Source: Lineus longissimus (Eukaryota > Nemertea > Pilidiophora > Heteronemertea > Lineidae). From it: a DNA stretch of 64,000 bases. Shown piece by piece: positions 33,657 through 45,975 of the stretch (positions are counted from its first letter, which is position 1; each line of letters starts with the position of its first letter). The position numbers and the translations under genes are program-made. Where the stretch lies: contig NC_088326.1 of the NCBI RefSeq assembly GCF_910592395.1, positions 8,687,001-8,751,000 of the forward strand, in the 5' to 3' direction. Below the pieces are notes generated by a model that ran no database searches, had not been told where the DNA came from, and was given only the letters and a program-made list of their open reading frames with translations.

Positions 33657-33849
33657 GCGATTAGTGTGTTTGTTAATTTGACTCGTTCCTCTTCGGGTCC
33701 CCTGAGTCAGGCCGCTACTGGTATAAACGCTATCGATTGTGCAACTAGATTTGCTAGCTATTTTGATTAAAAAATCGTGACGATAAGGCAAACATCTTGA
33801 CAATAGCAAAATAACCTAAAACCAGCTTCAATACCGCGGACATCTGATA

Positions 33850-35335
33850 TGGTTTTGTGTGACTTTGAACCATGTACAATATCTGAATTGGAAAAAAATT
33901 ATAAGGTCAACATCAGTCAAAACATCTATACTGGGTCCCATTCCCTACCAACGTTTAAAGGATGTGATACGGAATATATTACAGTTCTTGGAGTTCTTCG
34001 AGCTCATCAATTGCTCTTTGTCTACTGGTGAATTCCCCGACAGTATGAAACTAGAAATCATAGCCCCTATTCTGAAAAAGCAGGAAGCGGATGAGTCTGA
34101 GCTGAAGAACTATCGAACCGTCTTCAATTTGTCGTCTTTTTCAAAGCTTTTTGAACGTGTGGTAGCAGCCAGGCTCCACAGCCATCTTGCGGCTAGCAAT
34201 ATGTAGAACCCAAATCAATCAGCTTCCCGTCCTGATCACAGTGTGGAGACTGCATTGCTATCCATCACCAAGTTTCGACAAGAGAGACGGTGTCGCTCAT
34301 CGGCTAAAGTCATCGCAGACCATGACATCAGTGGTCACTTTTACGCAGACGACACGCAGAAGTGGCACGCCTTTAGTTAATTATGACCCCACATCGTTGG
34401 CCCGAGTGATCACTAAGATTGAAAACTACCTTAGCATTGTGCTCCTGTGGATAACGCAGAATAAGCTTCAGCTCAATGATTTAAAAACAGAGTTTTAATT
34501 GCTACGTCTCCTTATCAAAATGATAAACTAGTATTTAGTGATGTCAATCTAAGAATCGGTGACGTTCAAATTCGTTCAAGTGAGTCGACTCGCAATTTGC
34601 CTATTTTTTTTATATTCAGTTAACTTTTCACAAGCATATATCTCAGGTTGTATCGGCCGGTTTCTTATATCTGCGCAAGATTGTATCTCTCAAGAAATAT
34701 CTGCCTGCAGACCTTTTGGGCAATCTTGGGCACGCTTTTATCACATCAAGACGTGATTTCGGTAATTCCTTGTTTTATGGTCTCCCTGTCTGCGAAACAA
34801 ACCGCCACCAGAAACTTCTTTGATGGGTACAAGAAAATACAATCATTTCACACATAGTTTGTATAACATCCCTTGGCTATCCGTTCAACAACGTATTGAA
34901 TTTAAAATTTTAATCTTTGCTTTCAAAGCCGTGCATGGCACAGGCCCCAACTATCTTCGGCTTCCACTCCAGGGATCGAGACAAGAAATCAGAGCTCACT
35001 CAGCTCCAACCTTTGAGTGGAAACGGTCCAAGAAAGTAACTGCCTGGGATAGGGCTTTCATAGCCTGTCCTCCGCGTCTTTGGAACGCACTGTCTATATA
35101 CATCGTAGGCAGATTCATTGTTTTATCAGTTTTAAGAATAATATTCGGACCTATATTTTTACGGAGGCTTTTAAAAATTACATATATTTATGGCTTTAAC
35201 AGTGTTTTAAAGTGCTTTACCATTTTTTATGCTTGCCATGTGTAATTATCCCTTGTAAAGCGCCAATGACAATTAATTTTTAAGTGGCGGTGTGTAAAAA
35301 TATATATCATTATTATATAATTATTATTAGTTATA
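33850..35335 (+). pseudogene. CR1/L2-like LINE reverse transcriptase remnant
   Basis: Frames read STGEFPDSMKLEIIAPILKK, then ELKNYRTVFNLSSFSKLFER, the N-terminal fingers of a CR1/L2 reverse transcriptase. A stop after ASNM precedes NQSASRPDHSVETALL. The central catalytic part is mostly deleted, with HFYADDTQ retained as the catalytic-loop motif. Downstream come NKLQLNDLKTEF, IPWLSVQQRIEFKILIFAFK and WDRAFIACPPRLWNALS. Several frameshifts make it inactive. The 3' end has an AT-rich ATT repeat, usual for this LINE group. Confidence 0.8.
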
Positions 35336-35553
35336 ATCGTTCGCATGATCAGGTCGTGGGTTCGATTCCCGGCTGAGTCGCCACTTAGCAACTTCCTACT
35401 GGTTGAGTCCGATTGATCGCTTAGTAGCTGCTTGTTGAAACCTCAGATTGATTTCTGCGGAGACCGGGATAATAAATATTTCCAAAAGCACATTGAGCAA
35501 GGTGCGAAAGCATGGAAAAGCGTTATATAAGAAGCCAACATTATTATTATTAA
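35336..35553 (+). mobile_element. tRNA-derived SINE
   Basis: GGTTCGATTCC at 35359-35369 is a perfect RNA polymerase III B box, in a tRNA-like arm GTCGTGGGTTCGATTCCCGG. The A-box side is truncated. The body ends with GCGTTATATAAGAAGCC and an ATT repeat tail. Confidence 0.7.
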
Positions 35554-35890
35554 TACTAGCAATTACCCGTGTTCCGCACGGAGTTTAGGGCATGGAGTGG
35601 TCGATAAAGCAGCTTAATATTTGTGGGGGGCGTGCCGGATTTTGTTTAAGGATCGGAACAACCAACAGAGAGTAACATTTGTATTTCATATTGATTTTGA
35701 TGTTGCCTTTATTTGCTTCTTCAAAAGAACAATAAATATGCGTCGATCGGCCATTACGACCAGTGCACTAGTTAACATACTGCCCTAGCGAACGGACTTG
35801 GAACTACTCTTCCAGAGACACTTACTTTAATCGCCGTATGCTCCCACTTCGCAAAATCTTAGTTTCCTTCATCACAACAAACGGCTACAT
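35554..35890 (-). repeat. Unassigned short stretch, then downstream flank of the inverted G4 unit
   Basis: 35554-35700 shows nothing recognisable. From about 35700 the sequence is the reverse complement of the unit tail, including the near-palindrome at 35758-35779. No gene. Confidence 0.55.
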
Positions 35891-36141
35891 TCACAATGTC
35901 AGACGCCGTAAGTCGTTACCCCCGAACGTATTAGTAAGTAAGAGTTCAGTATATTGAAATATGTCGAGGAGGTAACATTTCTTAATTGTGACGTCACGTA
36001 CAAATGCGCTACAATCAAAGCGCCTAAAACAGTGAAATGCACAGTCAAAACTGCTGACAGGAGGCGTGGTATTAGTTATTTTTATAATTTTGCCGGTAGT
36101 TGGCGTCCTTTTGACCACGAATATCGCACGGTTGGACATAT
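35891..36141 (-). CDS. G4 exon 3, second PAN-like domain and stop
   Basis: 251 nt, starts after TTTAACGCAG on the minus strand; MSNRAIFVVKR, FDCAFHC, FDCSAF, KKCYLL. TGA at 35893-35891. Confidence 0.78.
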
Positions 36142-39127
36142 CTGCGTTAAACAAAACAGAACGTTACAAAGACCAGCTATATGTTTGGGCTTTATTTCAA
36201 TCGGACTTTATTACTTTCCAAATGACGGCTAATAACATGGGTCTGAATGATGTCAAAATGGCATCGTCACCATTGGAAGGGATGGAGTGGACCCCTCATC
36301 AAAGATTTGATATACATGTACACTTTATCGGATTGTCGTTCTGATATTATTCTGACGTCATTTAGATTGATGTCAGAATAGTGTCAAAATGGCGCTATTA
36401 GTAGTAGTAGAAGTAGTTACAGCATATGACATTTGATATGTAAATATGACATTAAATCAACGAATCGATTTGAATCTGATCACAACAATAGCGTTTTATT
36501 TTAATCTCACATCATGCTGTGAAAAACGATGTCAAATGATGTTTTATCCCGGCAGACTTTACAATAAACCGTTAATATGACATTATTAGAATATGTCACA
36601 TTATCAGAATATGTCCGACTGAATTTTCTAGTTTCCGTATAATTATATCAACCTTACCTATTCGTTTATACATATTGTGAGATGGACTGTTAGGCTTCGT
36701 GACAATATCACAGGACTTCAATTTCAATCCGCATCCGGCGTTAGGTCTATATTGGAACGCACGACAATTCGGGTATTTGTTGCACAGAGCAATGCACAGG
36801 ATAAACGACACATGATTTTGATTGGCGCAGTAAAAATCATCCCCATAACAGTCGCCCCGGCGATGTGAATAGCCAGCGAGAACAGAGAACGAATCTGTAA
36901 TGATCGAATGCAATCACACCCTGGCTGATCAGATCTGCATTCTGACGGGCGACTGCCATACCGACGCTCTGCCCGAGCACCCAATGCAATATTTTTTACT
37001 AAGTCTCATAAAATCGTCTTGTACTGCAATAAACCATTGTATATCGTAATTTAAATTCTTGTATTCGGATCTACTGTATATGTAAGGAAAAACTTGGAAT
37101 ACATTCATTCATTTTTGATGGGACCGCGGACTATTGTGCCGATTCAAAAGTAAACAAAGCAGCCTTATCTATATTTGAATGCGAACATGCTTTTTGCCTA
37201 AATCTACTCTATTACTGAATCAAATGTTATATGCAGGATGTCAATCTCTTGGTCCGGAGGGGAGAATTAATCTTTCGGTGTCGATCGATTGCTTGACGCT
37301 GAATATGTATTGGTGCTGGGTGCTGAGCGCATATGAAATCTCGCATCGACAGCTCGTCAGGATGGGAATTGCCCGTCAGTTTAGAGGTCTGAATAGCCGG
37401 GATGACTTAGTACAGGAAAAAGTTACAAGTCATTCCGAACGCGGTCATTGGAGACTTAGGGTTAGAAAAAGTTAAAGGACATTTTCTAGTCTGAGCCTTT
37501 TCTCAAAATAACTGCAGAATGGCCTATCCTTTTCGAACAAGAATTGGTGAACCCTAAGCTATGACCGCCAGCGTTGAGATCGGGAACATCCCGATTCTTC
37601 AGCACTGCAGTATATCTCTAACTGAATACGTCACGAAGTCAATCTGAACGCGGTCAGTGGAGATTTAATAACCCCGGGTTCCTTAGCTCACACCGTTTCA
37701 GCTCTTATGTAGTAGAAGGCGCGTTATTCGTTAGCATTCGAACCTCAAAGCGCAAAAAAAACGTCCCCGCCATGTGAGTGCAAGCCGAGTTCGATATCTA
37801 AGTCACCCCGATATTACGTACAATGTACGACGCAACGTTTTTTCCACTGTTGTCGCTGTATGTTATCGAATGAAGCACCAACAACGGCGTATAAAGCAGG
37901 GTGTACACTGGCATCATTATTGCAACATTTTTACAACATGCTGAAAATCATCAGTCCCAAAACTTTTTTGCCTCTGAAAATTTTTCAAAATTTTGAACTC
38001 ATGAAAGGATAAGGGTTAGAAAAAAATTCTAAGTCCAAAGAGATTAAGGAAGGAAAATGGATGATGTTAAGAAGAAAAGCAGTGTTTTGAGTGCCACTGT
38101 ATCAATTTTAGCTGTCATTGTTGAGAGGCGGAGAAAACGTCGTCAAAAAACCAAGTGAGAGGGAACAAGGCCTATGAGGAGGCATCATATGTTTCATATC
38201 ACTAGACATTTGACGTTGTGTCCCACAAGGGCAATTCTCTCATGCATATATAAGCATTTAGTCCTATTTTGTGTCTAATTGTTTGCCTAATATATCAACT
38301 TGATCCATTCGGGGAGATTGTCCAAATCACTTTAGGTAGATCACATGATACTTTTTCCCATTTCTGATTGGCTGAAGACTTACAACATTTCTGCAACATT
38401 AAAAATGTTGTAACATGCATTTCCCTCCGTACCACTGTGAACAGCAAGTCTCGTTTTTGTGTCGGAAAACTCTCGGAATCTGCATCGGTCTCGTAATCAT
38501 TCGAAAATCACTCACTTTTTCGACAGAGTTCGAGACGTACTCAAATCAAGCAATTATTTCAGTCCTGCAATGCGTTATAGGTGTCGCAAACCCGCATTCT
38601 TATCACATCTATTGAAACCACAGGTAGGAGTCTAAAAGTATCGAAAAGACTCGAATGTTATCGTAATTAGGTGCGGTGGAATATATAAGGACTCGAAAAG
38701 TCATTTCGAACAGGTCAAAACCACCTCGAAAAGGCCAACGCTTTTAGCCTCTCAAAATTATCAAAATCTTGGGGCTTAATTTATTTTTAAAACGGTATCA
38801 ACTAGGTATTGCTTATTACACAAAAGCCGTTATCATCCATTGAAAAATCATCATCAGAAGAAGATACTATGTACATGTATATTCCTTCAGGCAATATGTG
38901 TGTGTTAGATGTATACACTCTTTTGAATGCACTTGGTCTCGAGTACATACGACAGACAGTAAGCGTGTTATGGGCAACATAGACAATACGGTCAGCTCCT
39001 GAGCTCTGTGGTTAGCCAGGCGTGCCACACGTACCAAAGGGGTCAATATTCGACATTACTTACGGTTGGCCCCTTTAACAGTAGTGGTCATTGCAGAGAA
39101 AACAAAGAAGAGCAGCAAAAACAGCAT
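35891..39127 (-). CDS. G4: secreted two-PAN/Apple-domain protein, complete copy in inverted orientation
   Basis: Read on the minus strand, exons 39127-39064, 36894-36658 and 36141-35891 join in phase 1 with GTAAGT, TTACAG, GTAAGG and CGCAG borders. The first exon encodes a leader of the MLFLLLFFVFSA type. Exon 2 is one codon longer than in most copies (237 nt) and is the most distinctive: GDCYGDDFYCANQNHV contains an extra cysteine, and RPNAGCGLKL shifts the next one. Exon 3 ends DIFQYTELLLTNTFGGND. All exons are open. It is the only copy on this strand, inside an inverted unit running from 44560 down to 35700. Role as for G1. Confidence 0.73.
36658..36894 (-). CDS. G4 exon 2, first PAN/Apple-like domain
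   Basis: 237 nt, phase 1 at both ends. The alternative upstream acceptor would place TGA in frame (GTG TGA), which supports the TTACAG site. Variable loop at 36829-36812 (CANQNH). Confidence 0.75.
37900..38435 (-). repeat. GTTGCAACATTTT-type element in G4 intron 1, interrupted
   Basis: The outer words CAGGGTGTACACTGGCATC and AAAAATGTTGTAACATGC match the element at 5405-5530 in reverse, but about 380 bp of other unit sequence lies between them. That suggests a rearrangement rather than a simple insertion. Confidence 0.45.
38436..38890. other. Unassigned insertion in G4 intron 1
   Basis: The sequence from CTGTGAACAGCAAG to about ATTCCTTCAGGC is absent from the other units. It contains several TCGAAAAG words (38637-38740) but no recognisable element or gene. 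Confidence 0.4.
39064..39127 (-). CDS. G4 exon 1, signal peptide
   Basis: Minus-strand ATG at 39127; 64 nt; donor GTAAGT at 39063. Same leader as G1 with TTVKGAN-type C-terminal residues. Confidence 0.73.
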
Positions 39128-39621
39128 ACTTGTCTAGTGGACATTCCCATGGTTCAAATAATTTACTTTTTGGAAATTGGACAACGATTGAACTATGGAA
39201 TTAAACATCGTCATGTTTACGTTGAAAACTATTTTGGCAGGCAAACTGCAATTAAGATATATCACATCTGTCCAATGATCTTACGACCAACTGATAAATA
39301 AGTGTTTTTGAAGTGCAGACACTAGATTAACATGAACGGTAGGTATTTAACTGAAACAAAGCCGCACTGAAGAATACATTCCCAGATTGCGGAGAATCGG
39401 GCAGTAACATCAAACATGTCAACCTGTCAAGGGAAATGTTTGATATCGTTAAAAAAGAACTGCAACACAGATAGAGAGAGAAAAACATCGCAGGTTTGTC
39501 CTGTATATATCAAACAAATTATAAATCAAGAGTACCTTTTTTGTGCGTCCACTTGCCATACTCTCAACGTCGTTCAAAGGTGGATCCACGGATGACCCAT
39601 GCTATCGACGCCATTTGTCAC

Positions 39622-40925
39622 CTGAATTGGCGAGTTCTAAAAAATTACAAAGGAGCACTCACCAGCTTCGCTTCGACAAACTTCGGAACTTCTACAGTTA
39701 TCCTCGATCCGATCCACCCGTCTCCACGCGACTTCAACTAGGCTTCTATCCGAATGTACTAAGGTCCATACACAACTGACTCCTATCCGTATATCAACAC
39801 TCAAAGTCTTTACAATTAAGTTCATTTGAAAGTCCAATCACGTGAAGGCCGAAGCGGAATCGGCCGCAAATATACCCTTTGCGGAGAGTTCTCTCAAAAA
39901 CTGAGGGCTTGTTTAAATTTTGAGCCTTTAGGCTATAACACTTATACGAACACTATAAATTGTCCACAATTACACAAGAACAAGTAAACATGAAACATTT
40001 TTTTTTGCTTGGTGCGATTTGACTTAGATTATATTAACAAAGATGACTGACTTGACCTGGAACTTAGCAATCAACCCAAATCTGAGTCAACTGCAAGGGC
40101 ACTCTGGTTTCAAATCCACAGGCATTGAATAAACTCTGAGCCGCGGAGAAACAAGCATGGGTCTTTAGAGGCCATTGGCATACAGGCCAACTAAGAGCTG
40201 ATAAACTGCAGTGAATCCCCAACCCTCCTACAGACCTAGAAAACTGTCCCAAAAACAAGCGCTCACAGCGGAGCGTAGAAGAGCTGACCTAATTTTTAAA
40301 TCCAGGAAGCCAGGAAGAGACGTCACGCAGACACGTGACCAACTCGGTAAACCCAAAACTCAAAAGGTCAAGGTCACCCAAGTGACGGAACTAAAAACGA
40401 ACATCAACGAAGTGCTAGGCTCGACAAAACATCTATACAAACGTACATCATGTACATGCATGCACTCCGTCCAACTGACCTGTGCTATCAATAATAAAAC
40501 CACGATTTACAACGAACTACGTGGCAGAAACATCCGTCCGCCAAGTCACACTCGGGGCATACAAATCTATTCAAAATGGTGGCCGAGAATGGCGGGAAAA
40601 TACTTCGTCAACAACTCGCGCAAGGTGTAGCGAACAAAGTCGGAAAAACCACCTAAAACATGTCTAGGCCTACCTTGGAGCGCTCCAAAGAACTGCTGAG
40701 AAGTCTATCTACACGAAATCCCGAAACATGACAGGAAAGCTGAACGAAGACGAACAAAAAACGGCCACGAAACAAACACGAACCTGCTAACACGACAGCA
40801 AGAATACGAATGGCGACGAACAAAAGTCACACGACCCGATTACGTTTACTTCACGAACTAGTCTCGCTTCTGCGAGACCGTCGAAAAAGTTCGTCTGCTT
40901 TTTTCTTTACATTGCAACAACATCA
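39622..40925. other. Unassigned insertion in the inverted unit
   Basis: Unit sequence stops after ATCGACGCCATTTGTC and resumes at GCTCCAAACTGATTGATAAG, so about 1.3 kb is inserted. A 139-codon frame at 40211-40630 is rich in Lys, Arg and Thr, with no domain I recognise; an upstream start context is not evident. I do not treat it as a gene. Confidence 0.5.
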
Positions 40926-41298
40926 TCGTTGCTCCAAACTGATTGATAAGGAAAATAAACGTATTTTTGTCCATTTACTAGACCCAATGTATCAGTAAAC
41001 AAAAGCGCTGGAAAAATAATGCCATGGATATTATCGATTGATATATTTTTCCAATAATCATATCGATCTACGAACGGCTTTTATCGGGTAGCCAAAAGAA
41101 ATGTTTCCCTTTTAAATGTTTAATACTTATCAACAATTTCAAGAAACGTGTGTTTGTGTTGAGCGTGGTTTTTGCCCAACCGACGGGCTTATTACCACAA
41201 ACTTACGCCATAGTCACTGAAGTAGGCCCCTGCGATATCCTTAGGATGTCGGATATTTTATTTTGGAAACTATTTTTAAACAAGGCTGATTATCGGAC

Positions 41299-42095
41299 GG
41301 TGTATTCCTGTTTCGCCTATTCCTGTTCCGCCTATTCGTGTTTCGCCTATTCATGTTTCGCCTATTCCTGTTTCGCCTAATTCATGTTTCGCCTTTTCCT
41401 GTTTCGCCCAATTCCTGTGTAGCCTATTCCTGTTTCGCCTATTCAAATGTATTGCTAACCTCCCCACAGACGTACGAATATGAACCGTCCCTTACTGACC
41501 GACCAAACCCGAGGAGAGCCACATATTAACGCATTGACGAACGCATGTTACGCCTCAAAGAACAATACGTCAATGGAGAGAGGGACATAATGAGTTACGT
41601 TGATGCCAACAGTTACCTTGTCTGACATAATATCATGATATGTATTTTCCACCTTGTTTGACTTTATATGTGCTGTACCTACATGTATATTATGACATGG
41701 GTTTTACAGCTGATTTTGATCAAATAATTATGAGAATGTACAATATTATGTATTTTTATCAAAAACTCATGAATTCAGTTTTCATAAAATAAACGACTGC
41801 TTTACTCTACTTAATCTATTAGTTTTTACTGTGTGTCAGTATGGTCCTATGGTCGTATGGTCAAATAAGTCCCAGACTGTCCCCGCTTTCAAGGTGACTC
41901 TTTCAAAACGGTCATGGCAAGGTTTGTTAACAAAGTTGATGGCATTTGATTAGTCAAATTGTCATCACATCGTTAAAATCATCCAATTGTCCCCTCACAT
42001 TTTCCCCATAAAATGGACATGCATCCCCAAGGTTCCCCGTGGGAGAGTCGATTTATTGTAGGGGTACTGGAAAGTAGGCGAAACAGGCATAAACC
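41299..42095. mobile_element. Minisatellite-ended TIR element, ends GGTGTATTCCTGTTTCGCC
   Basis: The left end GGTGTATTCCTGTTTCGCC and the right end GGCGAAACAGGCATAAACC are inverted repeats. TATCGGAC flanks both sides (41291-41298 and 42096-42103) and occurs once in the intact unit, so the target duplication is 8 bp. 41299-41440 is a tandem array of CCTATTCCTGTTTCG. Next comes a frame reading ERMLRLKEQYVNGERDIMSY (about 41540-41600), possibly the end of a degenerate protein, not identified. Same family as 47069-48167. Confidence 0.8.
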
Positions 42096-42247
42096 TATCG
42101 GACATCAGATTGGCCAATTTGATGCTTCGATCGATCAATGTGGGAAGAGGCTAAAGACTGGAAAACTCCGCACGTACATTAAATGTACATTTTACATCGA
42201 ATCGAAGTGATGATTAATACTGTTGGTTCTATGAATAAGGTTGAATA

Positions 42248-43844
42248 CTGTAAAATCGGACTTGAGACATCACTTCTGTAAACCAGCCCACTTCATTACT
42301 ATGACGGTCACATGGCTGTACATGCAGTAATAATCTGTAATAATACATGTACTATCTGCTTTCTGATTGGTTTACCAACGCAAATAGGCCTAGTAGTCAT
42401 TGGCTTTGAACTTCATAGAACTGACACCAGTAATGTCACATTGGCAGTAGGTCTATTGTGAAATTATGGAGAAGAGAAAACCAGCTCTGATCATTTCTGA
42501 ATTTCAAGGTCGCGTACAAAAACTTGTACAGGTTGTCCCAATAAAGAAAAACTTCGACGACCAATTTTAATTTATTTTTTCACTGAATTGGGTTTTGCTA
42601 ATTAGACATCAATTTCTTGGATGTCTAAAATGGTGGGTCCACGAGTCTGTAGGGTTGTTCTATAGGAGTCCAACACAGATCGTAGAAGATTAAAGTTAGC
42701 TGTTAGCCACAGTTTTGAAGGTTCATTACACCCAGATCATGCCAAACTTCCACTTCGTCCGCGTGAAGATCTCGGAATTCTCTGCCATCCTCTTCAGTAT
42801 TATATCTCCATCGACGACTGGAAGGGGCGGCCCAGCATCAACATGGCCAGGACGAAATGCCGCTTCAAATCCAATGATGATGACCTGTGGACTACACCAG
42901 CCTCACATGCAACATTTACAACGCGTATCACATCTGAAAGTCCAATCATTCCGCATCCGCCCTGCTCATCAGTATTTGCTGTTTTCCATGCCTTCCATGC
43001 CTTCCATGCCTTTCGCGCGTTAGACTTAAACGACTTCATCACCGTAAGGTCTAACGGCTGCCGCAGGGACGTGCAGCCAACTGGCACCAACTGCAAAATT
43101 CCCCACATCTCAGTAATCCGCATCCAAAATGTTCTGTCCTATACGTGGGGTCGAAAATGGTCAACTATCAAGAAGTACATTTCAACGTTCTCTCCTTCCA
43201 CGAATGGTTGCAGAACCTCGGGTACCCAGTGGTCAAGTATAGGGTCTCCTTCCTCATCCACCCTGTTTGTTAAGACGTGTACTTCAACCGCTCATTTTCC
43301 AAGGCGTCGAAATGGCGTATAATCTTATAATGGTCCGCAAATTCTTTCATTGAGGTGACAACACCATTTACCAAAGCTTCTTCGAAGTCGCGCACGTACT
43401 TGATTGTTTTCTCCGACACTGCATACGAGCCTTTTCTGGCATTTGGGGTACATCTTGCAGTATAGACGATGTGTGAAAACGAAGCCTGCTAAACCAAGCA
43501 TTTCATAGGCCTGAACAGTCAACACCCGAAAAATCCTTAGATGAAAAACAGCTTTCATAAAGCACTAAATACAATAAAGTTTTCTTTTGTGACACCCTTT
43601 AACTGGTCAATTCTGGTATGACACAAACTCCTTTTATGAAAAGTGATAACGATTAGGCCTACATGATCATGTCCATCCAAGACCCAGTCAATAAACTAAA
43701 CCTCAATCTGTTTATGCTTGGTCTTGAACAATGATTGGAGAAACCATGCATATTCAATAGACAAACCAACCCACTTTGCCAAAGTGGGCTCACCGGCTGG
43801 ACATCCTGATACCCAGAAGTGATGTCTTAAGTCCGATTTTACCG
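42248..43844 (-). mobile_element. Pogo/Tigger-like DNA transposon remnant (A)
   Basis: The ends CTGTAAAATCGGACTT and AAGTCCGATTTTACCG are inverted repeats that extend about 31 bp, through AAGTGATGTC-type sequence. TA flanks both sides, as in the Tc1/mariner/pogo superfamily. The interior on the minus strand encodes broken DDE transposase. Confidence 0.8.
42800..43460 (-). pseudogene. Pogo-like DDE transposase fragment
   Basis: On the minus strand the frame reads YVRDFEEALVNGVVTSMKEF, later MYFLIVDHFRPHV, where the Asp fits the second catalytic position. A TAG at 43141-43139 follows, then WGILQLVPVGCTSLRQPLD in the same frame, the conserved C-terminal catalytic block of pogo/jerky-type transposases. 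The first catalytic block and the N-terminal HTH are missing. A triplicated KAW stretch reflects a short tandem repeat at 42988-43012. Confidence 0.7.
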
Positions 43845-44559
43845 TATTCTTGGTCTTGCACTTGGTTTTGATTCAGTCAAAAGCTCTGGCTTAAAGCCCG
43901 GGGAACCGCTCCTACCCATGTATTCCTGACGACTTTCTGCTGATATCAGTCTTGCTCCGATGTGACATTCAAAAAAAATCGCCTACCGGCCAAAGGAATA
44001 ACAATGTCGCTCGAGTGGCGGTTGCGCCTGGTCTCGTGTCCATATACAACCGACATTGATCGTGTTAATGACAAAATATACGCTGGAGTCGGCTGCAGAG
44101 CGAGATCACACCACCAAGTGATCACACACCGAATGAATAATTGAACACACATGTACACTACATGTACATGTAAGGCTTGGATGAGGAAGAAAGAAACTCG
44201 AATATCAAAAATCAAATTAAGATAAGAATATCGGGTTACGATGGAGAAGAGAGATCGTCCATACGATGGATTGAAATGGTGAGGTAAGTAGGTTCTGTTT
44301 TCGGACTTCTATGCTGAGGAGCATAACGGGTCAAAATGGAACGTATTGCCTAGAGTGTTCTGTAAAATGTTTGCCTTTGACCTTATCGTTGAGGATCGTA
44401 AAAAAACGGTATATCCAGACGTCCTTAACGATATCGTTATATCGTTACAGGGATGACCATGCATGATCGAATAAGGTTAAACCAACGGTAAAATTAGTTG
44501 TTTACCTATCAAAATAGTTATTCTCAACCATTTTGGTGGTATTTTTCACATGGTTCAAA
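43845..44559 (-). repeat. 5' flank block of the inverted G4 unit
   Basis: Reverse complement of the unit opening. It ends at the AAATACCACCAAAATGG word near 44545 and joins block P in forward orientation at 44560, so this is the inversion boundary on the right-hand side. Confidence 0.65.
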
Positions 44560-45215
44560 TAGTTAGAAGACATACAGGGCTATTTGGTAAAAAAGATTTC
44601 ATTCAAATGTGATGAGGGCGCAATGAGATATATTGGACCCCCAAAAGCACTGATTTCAACGTTTTCACCGACTTCGGCGCCACCTATACCTTCGCGTCCT
44701 CATTACCCCAAAATATTTTCAAGTGGCATAGTATTGTGCAAGCTATTGGAATCCTATCATGCATAAACCAGCTTGGGATGTTGAGGGCGCAGTCTTGGAC
44801 TGCCAGAATTTCATGTGACATTTCCGAAAAAAGTGCTGTTTTGCAGTGCCCCTACAGGCCGCGCCCTAAACTCCCCACGGAAATCTTTTAATTTTCTGCA
44901 GCTCCTTCCATCAAAGACTAACATCTTTCAAAGTAAAGCTGGGCAGTCATTGGCGCATTGAGCTATTTTAACTTCAAAAGTTATTTTTCGAAGTAGTTCA
45001 ATTTGCACCCTCACAACAGTGACCATTCCAAAGGTCCTAGAAAAATACTGTTTGTTTTAGGGACCTGGAATTTCAGGACTTTCTATCTACCCATAGGCCT
45101 TTCACCAAAAAAAGTTTAAGACAAATCTGAGGTGGTCATATATCACCCTCTAATAGAAATCCGCCTGATTCTTATAAAAACCGTCTCTTGATATATAGAC
45201 TAGGTGTGTCAGTAG
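44560..45215 (+). repeat. Non-coding repeat block P
   Basis: Forward copy of 1690-2335, starting AGAAGACATACAGGGC; the first 70 bp with the TATAAAAG word are missing. No gene. Confidence 0.65.
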
Positions 45216-45489
45216 TAAAAAATACCATCGAAATGGTTAAGAATTACAATTTCAATAGGTTAACAACTAATTTCACAGTTGGTGTGACCATATTCGATCA
45301 CGCATGGTCATATCCCCAACGATATACCGACATAATCAAGGACGTCCGGATATACCGTCTTTTACGATCCTCAACTTTGAGGTCAACTGCAAACATTTTC
45401 CTCAACACCCTATAAATAATACGTACGATTTCTACTCCTTATTATGCTCCCCGGCATAGAGGTCCGAAAACAGAACCTAATTACCTCAC
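45216..45489 (+). repeat. 5' flank block of the G5 unit, split by the gypsy element
   Basis: Unit opening from AAATACCATCGAAATGG to CTAATTACCTCAC. The rest of the same block resumes at about 49011 beyond the gypsy element. Confidence 0.7.
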
Positions 45490-45975
45490 TGTTATGTACT
45501 ACTCAACAGATATCTTCTGGGTATAATGATATATTAGACCATACTCGGGTTTACAAACTGGCTCTTAGCGCCATGCTTACAGACTCCATTACGAAATTGT
45601 GCAGAACATTATCCGCGACTATCATGACGGTATACAGGGTGTGTCATATAAATGCCACAAACACCACATTCCTCCCTGCTAATCATAAGGTCATTCCAAA
45701 TAGTCTCATAACTAAACTGAAGGTAATTTAACTAGCAACCTGGTAGCGACTAAACAAACTGCACCTTATTAAAACACTAGGTCAAAAACTAGAACAGATG
45801 CTCAAACACACGAGCTCAACACCAAACAGTGTCACATATAACACGTAATGGATGTGTCCAAATGTCACAACCTATTACTGTAAAGTGTCTCATGAACCAT
45901 ACATGTAAATAACGCACACACAAGTAATGCTAGAATGTCACTGAACCCACAAGTGCAACAAATGGGCACAGTCCT

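Noticed and set aside
35336-35400. Functional tRNA gene
   Set aside because: Only the B-box arm is intact; there is no complete cloverleaf and a SINE body with an ATT tail follows.
40211-40630. 139-codon basic frame in an inserted block
   Set aside because: No recognisable domain, no paralogue in the window, sits in an unassigned insertion; kept only as a note.
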